From DASZIT01 sp963709665 (GTDB taxonomy: Bacteria; Actinomycetota; Acidimicrobiia; Acidimicrobiales; RAAP-2), in assembly GCA_963709665.1 (NCBI GenBank), contig CAVPWU010000004.1, positions 124,001 to 188,000 of the forward strand: a stretch of DNA of 64,000 bases. The letters are read 5' to 3'. Positions within the stretch are counted from its first letter, which is position 1. Each line of letters starts with the position of its first letter. This document shows, one piece after another, positions 26,251-34,860 of this stretch. Below the pieces are notes generated by a model. It was not told the DNA's origin and searched no databases. It was given only the letters and a program-made list of their open reading frames with translations. Made by a program: the position numbers and the translations under genes.

Positions 26251-27453
26251 GTGGAGGCCGACGCCGCCTGGATCCCCACCCTGGTCCTGATCGCCGCCAT
26301 CGCCGTCCTGGCCCCGCTGCTGGCCGAGTTCACCCGGCGCATCGGGATCCCGTCGGTGGTGATGGAGCTGTGCCTGGGCATCGTCGTCGGTCCCTACGTG
26401 CTGGGACTGGCCCACCCCGACCCGGTGATCAGCGGGTTCTCCGACATGGGCCTGGCCTTCCTGATGTTCCTGGCCGGCTTCGAGCTCGACCTCCAGCGGA
26501 TCCGGGGCCGGCCCCTGAGGCTGGCCGGCCTGGGGTGGGTGTGCTCGGTGGTGCTGGCCCTGGCGGCCGGGGTGGCCTTCGTGTCGGTGGGCCTGGCCCT
26601 CGACAGCGTGGTGCTGGGGCTCTGCTTCACCACCACCGCCCTCGGCACCCTGCTCCCGGTCCTCCGGGACGCCGGGGTGATCGACACCGACTTCGGCCGG
26701 CACGTGATGGCGGTGGGCACCGTGGGCGAGTTCGGCCCCATCGTGGCGGTGGCGCTCCTGCTCACCCAGAAGGACCCGCTGCTGACCGGCCTGCTGCTGG
26801 TGGTCTTCGTGGCCACGGCGGTGGTGGCCAGCCTGCTGGCCGTCCGGCGCCAGCCGCCCCGGGTGGTGGAGATGCTGCGTCGCAACCTCAACTCCAGCGC
26901 CCAGCTGCCGGTCCGGATCGCCGTGCTCCTGATCCTGCTGCTGATCTACCTGGCCTTCGAGCTGGGGCTCGACGTGCTGCTGGGGGCGTTCGCCGCCGGG
27001 ATCGTGGTCCGCCTCTTCACCGAGGGGGAGGACAGCCAGGTGGTCCGGACCAAGCTGGAGGCCATCGGCTTCGGCTTTCTGGTCCCCATCTTCTTCATCG
27101 TCAGCGGCATCCACTTCGACCTCCACGCCCTGGTCCACCAGCCGTCCGCCCTGGTGCGGGTGCCGCTCTTCGTGGTGATGTTCCTCGTCGTCCGGGGGGC
27201 GCCGGTCCTCCTCCTCTACCGCCGGGTGCTGCCCCGGGCCCGGCAGGTGCCGCTCGCCCTCTTCTCGGCCACCGGCCTGCCCCTCATCGTGGTGATCACC
27301 GGCATCGGGGTGTCGGTGGGGCGGATGCGGCCGGCCAACGCCGCCGCCCTGGTGGCGGCCGGCATCCTGTCGGTGGTGCTGTTCCCCGCCCTCGGGCTCC
27401 ACCGGCTGGCACGGGCCGCCGGGGTGACGTCGGGGGAGCCCGAGCCGGTGTGA
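26251..27453 (+). CDS. cation:proton antiporter, CPA2 (KefB/NapA-like)
   Basis: This 400-residue membrane protein has about 12 helices and CPA2 features: PSVVMELCLGIVVGP (helix 2), DMGLAFLMFLAGFELD (helix 3 with the conserved FLAGxE) and FCFTTTALGTLLPVLRDAG, where TTTALGT is at the helix 4 crossover. VGTVGEFGPI lies in helix 5. It should move K+ or Na+ against H+. No C-terminal nucleotide-binding TrkA_N domain is present, unlike KefB/KefC. GTG 26251 with a GGAGG-like region just after it is the only suitable start before helix 1. It belongs to a different clade from the antiporter at 16 kb. Confidence 0.88.
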   Translation: MEADAAWIPTLVLIAAIAVLAPLLAEFTRRIGIPSVVMELCLGIVVGPYVLGLAHPDPVISGFSDMGLAFLMFLAGFELDLQRIRGRPLRLAGLGWVCSVVLALAAGVAFVSVGLALDSVVLGLCFTTTALGTLLPVLRDAGVIDTDFGRHVMAVGTVGEFGPIVAVALLLTQKDPLLTGLLLVVFVATAVVASLLAVRRQPPRVVEMLRRNLNSSAQLPVRIAVLLILLLIYLAFELGLDVLLGAFAAGIVVRLFTEGEDSQVVRTKLEAIGFGFLVPIFFIVSGIHFDLHALVHQPSALVRVPLFVVMFLVVRGAPVLLLYRRVLPRARQVPLALFSATGLPLIVVITGIGVSVGRMRPANAAALVAAGILSVVLFPALGLHRLARAAGVTSGEPEPV

Positions 27454-27463
27454 GGGCGGCCCG

Positions 27464-28522
27464 CTAGACCTCCGACCAGAGGGGGAGCTGGGCGCCGGGC
27501 GCCTCCACCAGGCGGTGGTAGCCGGGGAGCTCCTCCATCGGGGTGTCGAGGTAGATCTTGGCCTCGGGGGGCTGGGCGAAGCGGCCGTGGCTCCACCGGA
27601 TCTCCACGTGGCCGGCGGCGGTGCGCCGGTCCTGGCGCCGGAGCCGGGGGCGGTACTCGCACCGCCAGTCGACCCGGGGCTGGCCGGCCCGGGCCGGGGA
27701 CACCGCCAGCTCCAGCAGCTCGAACTCGTCGCGCCAGTCCCACGGGCCGGCGATCCGGTACTGGACGGGGGCGCCGGTGCGACGGTCGATGCCCAGCACG
27801 AAGTAGGGGGCGCTCCCGATCCGGAGCAGGCGCCAGAGCACGGCCACCGGCGCCGAGCCGGAGGTCTCCATGGCCGACCGCCACCGGGCGGCCGACGCCG
27901 CGCTGACCTCCTGGCAGAGGAGGGCGTAGGCCGCCCGGGAGGCGTCGTCGGGGAAGCCCCGCCCGGTCAGCGCCCGGCGGAGCCGCCCCTGCTGCGGGCG
28001 GGTGCAGGCGCCGGGGGTGTCGGGGAGGTCGTCCAACCCGGTGGCGGCCCGGCAGCAGGCGTAGAGCGCCTGGTAGGCGTCCGGCGCCACCTGCTGGTAC
28101 CAGTCCCCCCGGTCCCAGGTGCCCGAGGCGGACAGCAGGCCGTCGAAGAGGCGGGCCGGGGAGGTGTTGGCCAGGATGGCGGAGTCGTACTTGCAGCTGA
28201 TCAGGAACACGTGGTCGATCCGGAGGTCGATGGGGGCGACCTCGTCCCCGGGGGGACGGCGGCCACCGGTCCACTCCACGAGTTGGGGGAGGCGCCCCCG
28301 CAGGCCGTCGTCGGCCTCGAGGAACGCCCGGCCGTTGGCGAAGGCGGCGGCGAACTCGGTGGCGTAGCGGCCGTCGGCGTGGAGGGCGGCCAGCCGCTCC
28401 CACACCGGTGGGCCGACCCGTACCTGGTGGGGGCGTCGGTGGAGGGCGGCGGCCAGGTCGTCGTCGCCGAGGGTGCCCAGCGCGGTGCCCAGCTCGGTGA
28501 CCCAGGTCCGGTCATCGGACAC
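27464..28522 (-). CDS. putative type II restriction endonuclease (companion of the adjacent methyltransferase)
   Basis: I do not recognise a named family for this 352-residue protein. Its gene starts 18 nt after the stop of a DNA methyltransferase gene on the same strand. Residues near 95-115 read DLRIDHVFLISCKYDS, a D-x(n)-S-x-K arrangement like the PD-(D/E)XK nuclease site in which Ser replaces the acidic residue, as in Cfr10I/NgoMIV. The rest is helical and basic in places (RCEYRPRLRRQDRR). No signal peptide or membrane helix is visible. Position beside the methyltransferase and the motif support a restriction enzyme, but that is inference. Confidence 0.5.
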   Translation of the reverse strand: MSDDRTWVTELGTALGTLGDDDLAAALHRRPHQVRVGPPVWERLAALHADGRYATEFAAAFANGRAFLEADDGLRGRLPQLVEWTGGRRPPGDEVAPIDLRIDHVFLISCKYDSAILANTSPARLFDGLLSASGTWDRGDWYQQVAPDAYQALYACCRAATGLDDLPDTPGACTRPQQGRLRRALTGRGFPDDASRAAYALLCQEVSAASAARWRSAMETSGSAPVAVLWRLLRIGSAPYFVLGIDRRTGAPVQYRIAGPWDWRDEFELLELAVSPARAGQPRVDWRCEYRPRLRRQDRRTAAGHVEIRWSHGRFAQPPEAKIYLDTPMEELPGYHRLVEAPGAQLPLWSEV

Positions 28523-28540
28523 CGGTCGGCCCCCCGGCGG

Positions 28541-30034
28541 TCACGTCCCGGGAACCACCCCGCACCCGAGCGCTCCGAGGAGGGCGACGCCCTCGGGGTC
28601 GAGCAGCTCCACCACCGCCCGGACCGGTCCGGAGCCGTCAGGGGGGCACACCGCCCGGAGGGCCCGTCCGGCCGGCGTCCGCGGGCCGGGGGCCTCGGTG
28701 GTGAGGAGGACCAGCGGCCCGAGGTCGGACCGGGCGGGGTCGTCCCGGCGCGCCTGGTGGAGCACGCCGGCCTTGCCCAGCGCCCGCCACACGGTGTCGC
28801 CCCGGGCCAGTCCCGGCCGGGTGCTGGAGTAGGCGCCCGAGAGGTCGAACAGCCAGGTCGCCCCGTCGGCGTCCCGGGCCCGGAAGGAGAGGTCGACCCC
28901 CAGGTCGCGGAGGACCACCTGCGGCTCGATGTCGACGAAGCCGCACGACGTCAGGGTGGCGCGGGCGATGTCCCGTGCCTTGTGGCCGGCCTCCACCATC
29001 GACGCCTCGTCGCCGGCACGGCCGGCCGACCGGGTGGGGCCCGGGCCCACCACCACCCGACGGGACGGGACCGGGCCGGCGCTGGCCGCCACGTGGCGGG
29101 CCTCGGCCACCCGGCGCTCGGCCAGAGCCACGTAGGCGGGGTCGGTGTCGAACCCCACGAAGTGCCGCTCGGTCCGCACCGCCGCCACCGCCGTCGACCC
29201 CGACCCCATGAACGGGTCGAGGACCAGGTCGCCCCGGTAGGTGTAGAGCTCGATGAGGCGGCGGGGGAGCTCCACCGGAAAGGGGGCGGGGTGGCCGATC
29301 CGGGTGGCCGACTCGGTGGGGATGTCCCAGAGGTCGGTGGTGGCGTCGACGAAGTCGTCCATGGTCATCGACCCCTCGCTGGGGAGGCCGCGGGCCTGCC
29401 GTTGCTGGGGGGTGAGGGCGCGGTCGAACCGGCCCTTGGAGGCCACCACCACCCGCTCGGTGATGTCCCGGAGGACCGGGTTGCCGGGACGCTGGTAGGT
29501 GCCCCAGGCGCACGACCCACCGGCGGCGTGGCTCTTCTGCCAGACGATCTCCCCCCGCAGCAGGTAGCCCAGCGACTCCAGGACGTCGATGACGTCGCGG
29601 GACAGGGAGCGGTACGGCTTGCGCCCCAGGTTGGCCACGTTGACGGCCAGGCGCCCGCCGGGCTCGAGCTTGGCGAAGCACTGGGCGAAGACGTCATGGA
29701 GGACGCCGAGGTACTGGTCGTAGTCGGCGGGGATGTGGCCGACCCCGAGGGCCGTCTCGTACTCCTTGCCGGCGAAGTAGGGGGGCGAGGTGACGACCAG
29801 GGCCACCGAGTCGTCGGCGATCTCCCCGTGGGCGTCCATGTCCCGGGCGTCGCCCACCCACAGCTGGTCGGTGCGGAGCGGGGCGGCCACCGCCTCGTCG
29901 TCGGAGACCAGCGGGGGGGTGAACCGGGCGTAGAAGCCCGAGGCGTCGTGGCTCTCCCGGCGGCCGACGCCGAACGCCGAGGTGGTGGTGGGCACCTTGC
30001 GGGTGGGGGGCCTGGCCGGGTCGACGGCGGTCAC
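28541..30034 (-). CDS. site-specific DNA methyltransferase (amino-methyltransferase) with C-terminal extension
   Basis: The 497-residue protein has a methyltransferase with motifs permuted as in the beta class: catalytic VTSPPYFAGKEYE first, SAM-binding DPFMGSGSTAVAAV (motif I) later, followed by FVGFDTDPAYVALAERRV. TSPPY is typical of N4-cytosine or N6-adenine methylation. About 165 residues follow that are not part of the methyltransferase: DLGVDLSFRARDADGATWLFDLSG resembles a PD-(D/E)XK core with D and FDL but Ser where Lys is expected. The downstream gene is a candidate nuclease. This makes a probable type II-like modification/restriction unit; the recognised sequence is unknown. Confidence 0.88.
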   Translation of the reverse strand: MTAVDPARPPTRKVPTTTSAFGVGRRESHDASGFYARFTPPLVSDDEAVAAPLRTDQLWVGDARDMDAHGEIADDSVALVVTSPPYFAGKEYETALGVGHIPADYDQYLGVLHDVFAQCFAKLEPGGRLAVNVANLGRKPYRSLSRDVIDVLESLGYLLRGEIVWQKSHAAGGSCAWGTYQRPGNPVLRDITERVVVASKGRFDRALTPQQRQARGLPSEGSMTMDDFVDATTDLWDIPTESATRIGHPAPFPVELPRRLIELYTYRGDLVLDPFMGSGSTAVAAVRTERHFVGFDTDPAYVALAERRVAEARHVAASAGPVPSRRVVVGPGPTRSAGRAGDEASMVEAGHKARDIARATLTSCGFVDIEPQVVLRDLGVDLSFRARDADGATWLFDLSGAYSSTRPGLARGDTVWRALGKAGVLHQARRDDPARSDLGPLVLLTTEAPGPRTPAGRALRAVCPPDGSGPVRAVVELLDPEGVALLGALGCGVVPGT

Positions 30035-30381
30035 CGGCCGGCTCCGACCCGGACGTCCGGGCCCGGGGGGATGGGGGGCACGGGGACGAGCATACGGAGA
30101 GGGTGTGACGCCGGCCCCCCGGTGCGCCGTGACCCCATGGGCAGAGGTTAGCCAGGGGCCCGGATCGGGCCGGGGATGACCCCGGCCCCGACGGTGCGGT
30201 GCCCCCCGGTTACCATCGGGTCACCCGTGCGCCGAGGCGCCCGTGCCCGGGCGGATGGGGCCGTCCGCCCAGTCGTGAAATATCACACCGAGTGAGCGCT
30301 GTACTACGCCACGCGGTTAGAGGTAGCATTCTGGCATTGCTTCACATTGATGTCATTGGGCTATCGGGACGGAGGGGTCCG
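30035..30381. promoter_or_regulatory. divergent intergenic region with hairpin and AT-rich promoter zone
   Basis: This 347-nt gap between the methyltransferase (-) and a TetR gene (+) has no credible gene. It holds a hairpin GGGCGGA / TCCGCCC at 30249-30270, a short inverted repeat GTGA-aata-TCAC at 30275-30286, and an unusually AT-rich zone at 30318-30362 that likely contains the tetR promoter. TACCAT at 30211-30216 is a further -10-like element. Regulatory roles are unproven. Confidence 0.4.
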
Positions 30382-31098
30382 ATGGAACGCACCACTAATT
30401 CCACACTGACGGATTTCAGCGCACAACTCGGCCTGGGGGAGCCCGACGGCCCCCCCGGGGATGCCGGAGCGGGTGCCCAGGGTCGGATGTACGGGGGCCT
30501 CACCGTCCTCGAGCGCCGGGCCGTCCGACGACAGCGCCTGCTCGACACCGGGCTCGAGCTGTTCGCCCGGGGGTACGCACTGGCCACCATCGAGGGGATC
30601 TGCGCCAGCGCCGGGGTCACCGCCCGGCACTTCTACGAGGAGTTCGGCTCCCGTGAGGAGCTGCTGAAGGCGGTCTTCGACCGGTCGGTGGACTCCACCA
30701 TCCTGGAGATCATCGAGCGGGTGGACGGGAGCACCGTCCCCACCGACGACCTCGAGGGCCTGATCCGCCAGGGGGTGGGGGCCTTCCTCCACGCCTTCCT
30801 CGACGACCCGCGACGGGCCCGGGTGGTGTGCATCGAGTCGGTGGGCGTCAGCGCCGACCTCGAGGAGCACCGTCGTGAGCTCTTCCACAGCTTCTCGGCG
30901 CTGGTCCAGGGCGAGGCCGAGCGCCTCACCGACCACCACGAGGCTCCGAGCAAGGCGTTCGAGCTGACCACCCGGGCCCTGGTGGGCGGGACCCAGGAGC
31001 TCATCGTCGACTGGCTGCTCGACGATGAGCCGGTGTCGCTGGAGCTTCTCTGCCAGGTGATGTCCGACCTCTTCATGGCGGTCATCAACTACCGGTGA
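30382..31098 (+). CDS. TetR-family transcriptional regulator
   Basis: The 238-residue protein has a TetR helix-turn-helix at about residues 55-100: LERRAVRRQRLLDTGLELFARG, then YALATIEGICASAGVTARHFYEEFGSREELL. The 45 residues before it are low-complexity and Gly/Pro-rich. The ligand domain has about eight helices and a C-terminal LICQVMSDLFMAVINYR-like amphipathic end. GGAGGGG precedes ATG 30382 at 7 nt. An in-frame start at 30199 would add sequence without homology and lies in the AT-rich promoter zone. Its target is unknown; the neighbours on each side are transcribed from other promoters. Confidence 0.88.
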   Translation: MERTTNSTLTDFSAQLGLGEPDGPPGDAGAGAQGRMYGGLTVLERRAVRRQRLLDTGLELFARGYALATIEGICASAGVTARHFYEEFGSREELLKAVFDRSVDSTILEIIERVDGSTVPTDDLEGLIRQGVGAFLHAFLDDPRRARVVCIESVGVSADLEEHRRELFHSFSALVQGEAERLTDHHEAPSKAFELTTRALVGGTQELIVDWLLDDEPVSLELLCQVMSDLFMAVINYR

Positions 31099-31122
31099 CC
31101 GGCTCGGGCCCGGTGGGTCCGA

Positions 31123-32451
31123 TCAGCCGCCGGTCAGGTGGTCGGTGAGCGACTCGCCCACCACCACGCACCGCGAGGTCGACACGCAGTCGACGGCGGC
31201 CAGTGACTGGGCCGGGGTCAGCACGGTGGGCTTGGCCCACGGCCGGGCCGGGGCCCCGGTGAAGAGGATCACGCCGGCCTGAGGGGCGGAGGCCACCGTG
31301 TTGCCGACGGCCACGCAGGTGGCCACCGCCGTGCACGACACCCCGAGCAGGCTGGCGGCGGTGGCGGTCACCGCCTCGGTGGCCCAGGTGGCCCCCCCGT
31401 TGTCGCTCGAGAGGATCAGGGCCTGGCCCGCACGCACGCCCAGGGCGGTGGCGGACGTGGTGCCGACCACCGTGCACCGGACGCCGGCGTCACCGGCGCC
31501 GGGCGGGGCCGGGGCGGTGGTCGACGTCGGGGTGGTCGACGTCGGGGTGGTGGTGGCCCCGGGGACGGTGGTGGTGGCCGGGACCGTCGAGGTGGTGGTG
31601 GGGGTGGGGACGGCTCCCGCCTGGTCGTCGGGGCCGGCCACGCACGAGACGCCGTTGAGGAAGCCGGCTTTGGCCGGGACCGGCAGGCTCAGCCAGGTGG
31701 TGCCGCCGGTGGCGGTCTGCAGCACCAGGCCGGAGACGTGGTCGCCGTCGACCATCGCCTCCCCGGTGGCCCAGCAGTCGGTGGGTCCCACGCACGACAG
31801 CGACCGCACACCGCCGACCCCGGCGGGCAGGGCGCCGACCTGGGTCCAGGGGGCGTCGGCGCCCGTCGAGGTGAGGGCCACGTCGCCGGTGGCCGTGGAA
31901 CCGATGGCGGTGCACTGCACGCCGGCCTGGCAGTCCACCGCCGTCACGTCGGTGAGGCCGGCCGGGAGGGTGTCGGGCACCCAGGTGGTGCCGCCGTCGT
32001 CGGTGTCGATGGCGATGCCCTGGGCGGACTGCCCCTGGCCCACCGCCACGCACTGGCGTGCCGAGCTGCAGGCGATGGCGGAGAGGAATGCGGTGGTGGC
32101 CGGGATGCCCTGGGCGTGCCAGGCGGCCCCCTGGTCGGTGGTGGCGATCACCGCCGCCCCGTTGGGGGCTCCGTCGGAGCCCACCGTGGACCCCACCGCC
32201 CAGCAGGCGGACGACGTGGGACAGGCCACCGCCACCGCCGAGTTGACCGGGGCCGGGAGGGCCACCGGGACCACCGACCCCGTCCAGGGGGAGCCGGGCG
32301 CGAAGGCGGTGGCCGGCGCCGTCGAGGCGCCGGGGTCGGAGGTGGTCGACGGCGAGGCGGCCCGGGTGCACCCGGCGGCGCCGACCACCACCACCACGAC
32401 CACCACCCCTGTCACCAGCCGGACCCGCCGGCTCCGTCCTCGCGTCGGCAC
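31123..32451 (-). CDS. lipoprotein with seven Cys-pair repeats
   Basis: The 442-residue product has a lipoprotein signal peptide with lipobox VGAAGC (Cys28). It then carries seven repeats with paired cysteines and a C-x-(A/V)-(V/T/I)-G element, for example AVACPTSSACWAVG and SLSCVGPTDCWATG. Each repeat has a BNR-like D-x-G-x-T-W turn (TDQGAAW, DDGGTTW, ATGGTTW, DNGGATW). Seven copies suggest a seven-bladed propeller anchored to the outer leaflet of the membrane. In repeat 5 a Thr/Pro-rich insert of about 45 residues separates the two cysteines. The fold resembles the N-terminal part of the frameshifted protein at 9.6 kb. The ligand is unknown. Confidence 0.8.
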   Translation of the reverse strand: MPTRGRSRRVRLVTGVVVVVVVVGAAGCTRAASPSTTSDPGASTAPATAFAPGSPWTGSVVPVALPAPVNSAVAVACPTSSACWAVGSTVGSDGAPNGAAVIATTDQGAAWHAQGIPATTAFLSAIACSSARQCVAVGQGQSAQGIAIDTDDGGTTWVPDTLPAGLTDVTAVDCQAGVQCTAIGSTATGDVALTSTGADAPWTQVGALPAGVGGVRSLSCVGPTDCWATGEAMVDGDHVSGLVLQTATGGTTWLSLPVPAKAGFLNGVSCVAGPDDQAGAVPTPTTTSTVPATTTVPGATTTPTSTTPTSTTAPAPPGAGDAGVRCTVVGTTSATALGVRAGQALILSSDNGGATWATEAVTATAASLLGVSCTAVATCVAVGNTVASAPQAGVILFTGAPARPWAKPTVLTPAQSLAAVDCVSTSRCVVVGESLTDHLTGG

Positions 32452-32564
32452 CAGGCGGCACCGTACCGGACGGCGCCGGTACCTATCGGGTCGTGGGGTG
32501 GAGGGGAGGTCGGGGGACCGCCCCGTTCACCCGGCCGGGGGTCCGGCCGGACGGGGGGAGCGCG

Positions 32565-33395
32565 TCACTTGACCTTGATGACGTCGGTCTTGACGTACTT
32601 GTCGTGGTAGCCCTGCCGGCGCGGGTCCCACAGGGGGGACAGGCCGCAGACGATCGACCAGAGGGCGGCGATGAGTCCGAGGAAGGCACCGATGATGGGG
32701 ATCCAGTTGAGGACGATGCTGGGGAAGAGGACGATGATGCGGATCGCCCCGCGCTGGTTGCCGATGGGACCCCCCGACTCCTGGTCCCGGACGGCGATCC
32801 CCAGCACCATCATCCCCACCGTCTGACCCTTCTCGCTGCCGGTCAGGTAGGCGAAGTAGGCGAGTTCGATGACGGCGAAGATGATGGCGACCACGAACCG
32901 ACCGACCAGGAACCCACCGCCGTAGTACCCGTTCGACGCCCCCACCACGATGGCGGTGATGATGGCGAAGGGGACGAAGAGGATCAGGTCGTCGATGATC
33001 AGGGCCACCAGGCGCTGCCACCACTCGGCCAACGGTCGGCCGAGCCGGTCGGTCGGGCCCGGGACGTAGCCGTAGGCGGCGCCGGCCGGAGGCTGGCCGT
33101 AGCCGCCGGGCGGCTGGCCGTAGCCGGGAGCCGGCGGCTGCCCGTAGGCGGGCGCGCTGGGGGGCTGCCCGTAGGCGGGCGCGCTGGGCGGCTGCCCGTA
33201 GCCCGGGGCGGCGGGCGGCTGCTGGGGCGGGTACCCCGGGGCGGCGGGCGGCTGCTGTGGGTAGCCCGGGGCGGCGGGCGGCTGCTGGGGCGGGTACCCC
33301 GGGGCGGCGGGCGGCTGTGGCGCGTTGGCCGGGGGAGCTGCCGCCGGTGGTGCGGGGGGCTGGTCCTCCGGGGGAGGTGGGTTGGTATCCGTCAT
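32565..33395 (-). CDS. RDD-family membrane protein with Pro/Gly/Tyr-rich N-terminus
   Basis: The 276-residue protein begins with about 120 residues of Pro/Gln/Gly/Tyr repeats (PPAAPGYPPQQ and PSAPAYGQP units). An RDD domain follows: PLAEWWQRLVALIIDDLILFVPF contains the Arg-Asp-Asp pattern, then two more helices and KGQTVGMMVLGIAVRD. RDD proteins are membrane proteins of mostly unknown function. The Pro-rich region is likely disordered and cytoplasmic and could bind partners. ATG 33395 has only a weak AGAAAG site, but the preceding codons show no homology. It diverges from the marP-like gene. Confidence 0.87.
   Translation of the reverse strand: MTDTNPPPPEDQPPAPPAAAPPANAPQPPAAPGYPPQQPPAAPGYPQQPPAAPGYPPQQPPAAPGYGQPPSAPAYGQPPSAPAYGQPPAPGYGQPPGGYGQPPAGAAYGYVPGPTDRLGRPLAEWWQRLVALIIDDLILFVPFAIITAIVVGASNGYYGGGFLVGRFVVAIIFAVIELAYFAYLTGSEKGQTVGMMVLGIAVRDQESGGPIGNQRGAIRIIVLFPSIVLNWIPIIGAFLGLIAALWSIVCGLSPLWDPRRQGYHDKYVKTDVIKVK
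33075..33330 (-). repeat. Pro/Gln/Tyr-rich coding repeats
   Basis: Roughly 15-60-bp direct repeats such as GGCGGCTGCTGGGGCGGGTA recur here and encode the APGYPPQQP-type units of the RDD protein. They are prone to copy-number change by slippage. Confidence 0.6.
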
Positions 33396-33625
33396 GGTTC
33401 CCGCGCTTTCTGTTCTGTCGATCGCCACCGTCCGCACCGGTGGCGATCCCGGCGGTGAAGGTCGACCGCTCGCGCCCCTGATCTTTGCACGTCGCACCAG
33501 GCCGACGTCGGATTCGGGGACGGGTGACATCGCCGGTCTTCGGGGTCCGTCTACCGTGGACCGTCGGTGACGCCCTCCTCCTCCCCCGACGCCGTCGACC
33601 GTCCGCCGCCACCAGGGCGAGCCGG

Positions 33626-34798
33626 GTGAACCTGGTCGACGTCGCCGTGCTGGTGGTGGTGGCCATCGCCGCCATCCAGGGGCTCCGACTGGGGGCCGTC
33701 CTGCAGGTGCTGACCTTCGGAGGCTTCCTGCTCGGCCTCTACCTCGGGGCGCTGCTGGCCTCGGTGACCACCGGCTGGGTGCACTCCTCCTCCGCCCGCA
33801 CGCTGGTGGCGCTGACCACCATGCTGGGCATGGCCGTCCTGGTCGGGGCGGTGGGCCGGATCGCCGGCGGCCAGATCTTCCGGAGGGTCCACCGGGGGCG
33901 GCTGGGGGCGGTGGACTCCGCCCTCGGGGTGGTGGTGGCGGTGGTGGCCTCGCTGCTGGCCCTGTGGCTCATGGCCAACACCCTGGTGAACAGCTCGTCC
34001 GAGGCGCTCAACTCCTCCATCTCCCACTCGACGATCATCCGGTCGCTCGACTCCGTGCTGCCCGCCACGCCGTCGGTCTTCTCGCGTATGCAGAACTTCC
34101 TGTCGGCCGAGGGGTTCCCGCCCGTCTTCGCCCAGCTGGCCCCGGCGTCGGCCGGCCCGGTGACGCCGGCCGCCGACAGCCAGGTGCGGACGGCGGTGGC
34201 GGCCGCCGGCCCGTCGACGGTGAAGATCGTGGGGGCCGGGTGCGGGGACATCCAGGAGGGCTCCGGGTTCGTGGTGGCCCCCGGCCTGGTGGTGACCAAC
34301 GCCCACGTGGTGGCGGGCATCTCCCACCCCACCGTCGACGATGCCAGCGGGGAGCACTCCACCCAGGTGGTGCTCTTCGATCCCTCCTTCGACCTGGCCG
34401 TCCTGCGGGTCCAGGGGCTCCCGGAGCGGGCCCTGACCCTCGACCCCCAGGACGTGGGGCGGGGGACGCCGGCCACCGTGCTGGGGTTCCCGGGCGGCGG
34501 CCCCTTCACCGCCGCCTCCGGCGGGGTGATGGCGCAGTTCACCGCGGTGGGTCGGGACATCTACGGGCAGGGGCTGACCAGCCGCGACGTCTACGAGATC
34601 CAGGCGGTGGTCCGACCGGGGAACTCCGGGGGGCCGTTGGTGGAGCCGGACGGCACCGTCATCGGCGTCGTCTTCTCCCGGTCGACCACCAACGGGGACA
34701 TCGGGTACGCCCTCACCTCCCCGGGGGTGCGCTCCCGGGTGGTGCGGGCCGAGTCCCTCACCGCCCCGGTGGGCACCGGGGCCTGCGTGGCCGACTGA
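33626..34798 (+). CDS. marP: MarP-like periplasmic serine protease
   Basis: This 390-residue protein has four N-terminal membrane helices of CvpA type (residues 5-115). They are followed by a chymotrypsin-fold protease with His227 (NAHVVAG), Asp256 (FDLAVLRV) and Ser334 (RPGNSGGPLV). The spacing H-29-D-78-S is like M. tuberculosis MarP (Rv3671c), which protects against acid stress by processing cell-wall hydrolases. Two cysteines (GAGCGD near residue 205 and the final GACVAD) could form the redox disulfide reported for MarP. GTG 33626 is chosen because it starts at the first helix. It is 62 nt upstream of the GH15 gene on the same strand. Confidence 0.9.
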   Translation: MNLVDVAVLVVVAIAAIQGLRLGAVLQVLTFGGFLLGLYLGALLASVTTGWVHSSSARTLVALTTMLGMAVLVGAVGRIAGGQIFRRVHRGRLGAVDSALGVVVAVVASLLALWLMANTLVNSSSEALNSSISHSTIIRSLDSVLPATPSVFSRMQNFLSAEGFPPVFAQLAPASAGPVTPAADSQVRTAVAAAGPSTVKIVGAGCGDIQEGSGFVVAPGLVVTNAHVVAGISHPTVDDASGEHSTQVVLFDPSFDLAVLRVQGLPERALTLDPQDVGRGTPATVLGFPGGGPFTAASGGVMAQFTAVGRDIYGQGLTSRDVYEIQAVVRPGNSGGPLVEPDGTVIGVVFSRSTTNGDIGYALTSPGVRSRVVRAESLTAPVGTGACVAD

Positions 34799-34860
34799 GG
34801 GGTGGCGGCCCGTCCCCGTCCGGTCGGCCTCGGGCGGCCGACCCGACTAGAACTACGGGC

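Noticed and set aside
30199..30381. N-terminal extension of the TetR gene
   Set aside because: The translation has no TetR character, runs through an AT-rich promoter-like zone, and ATG 30382 has a strong GGAGGGG site.
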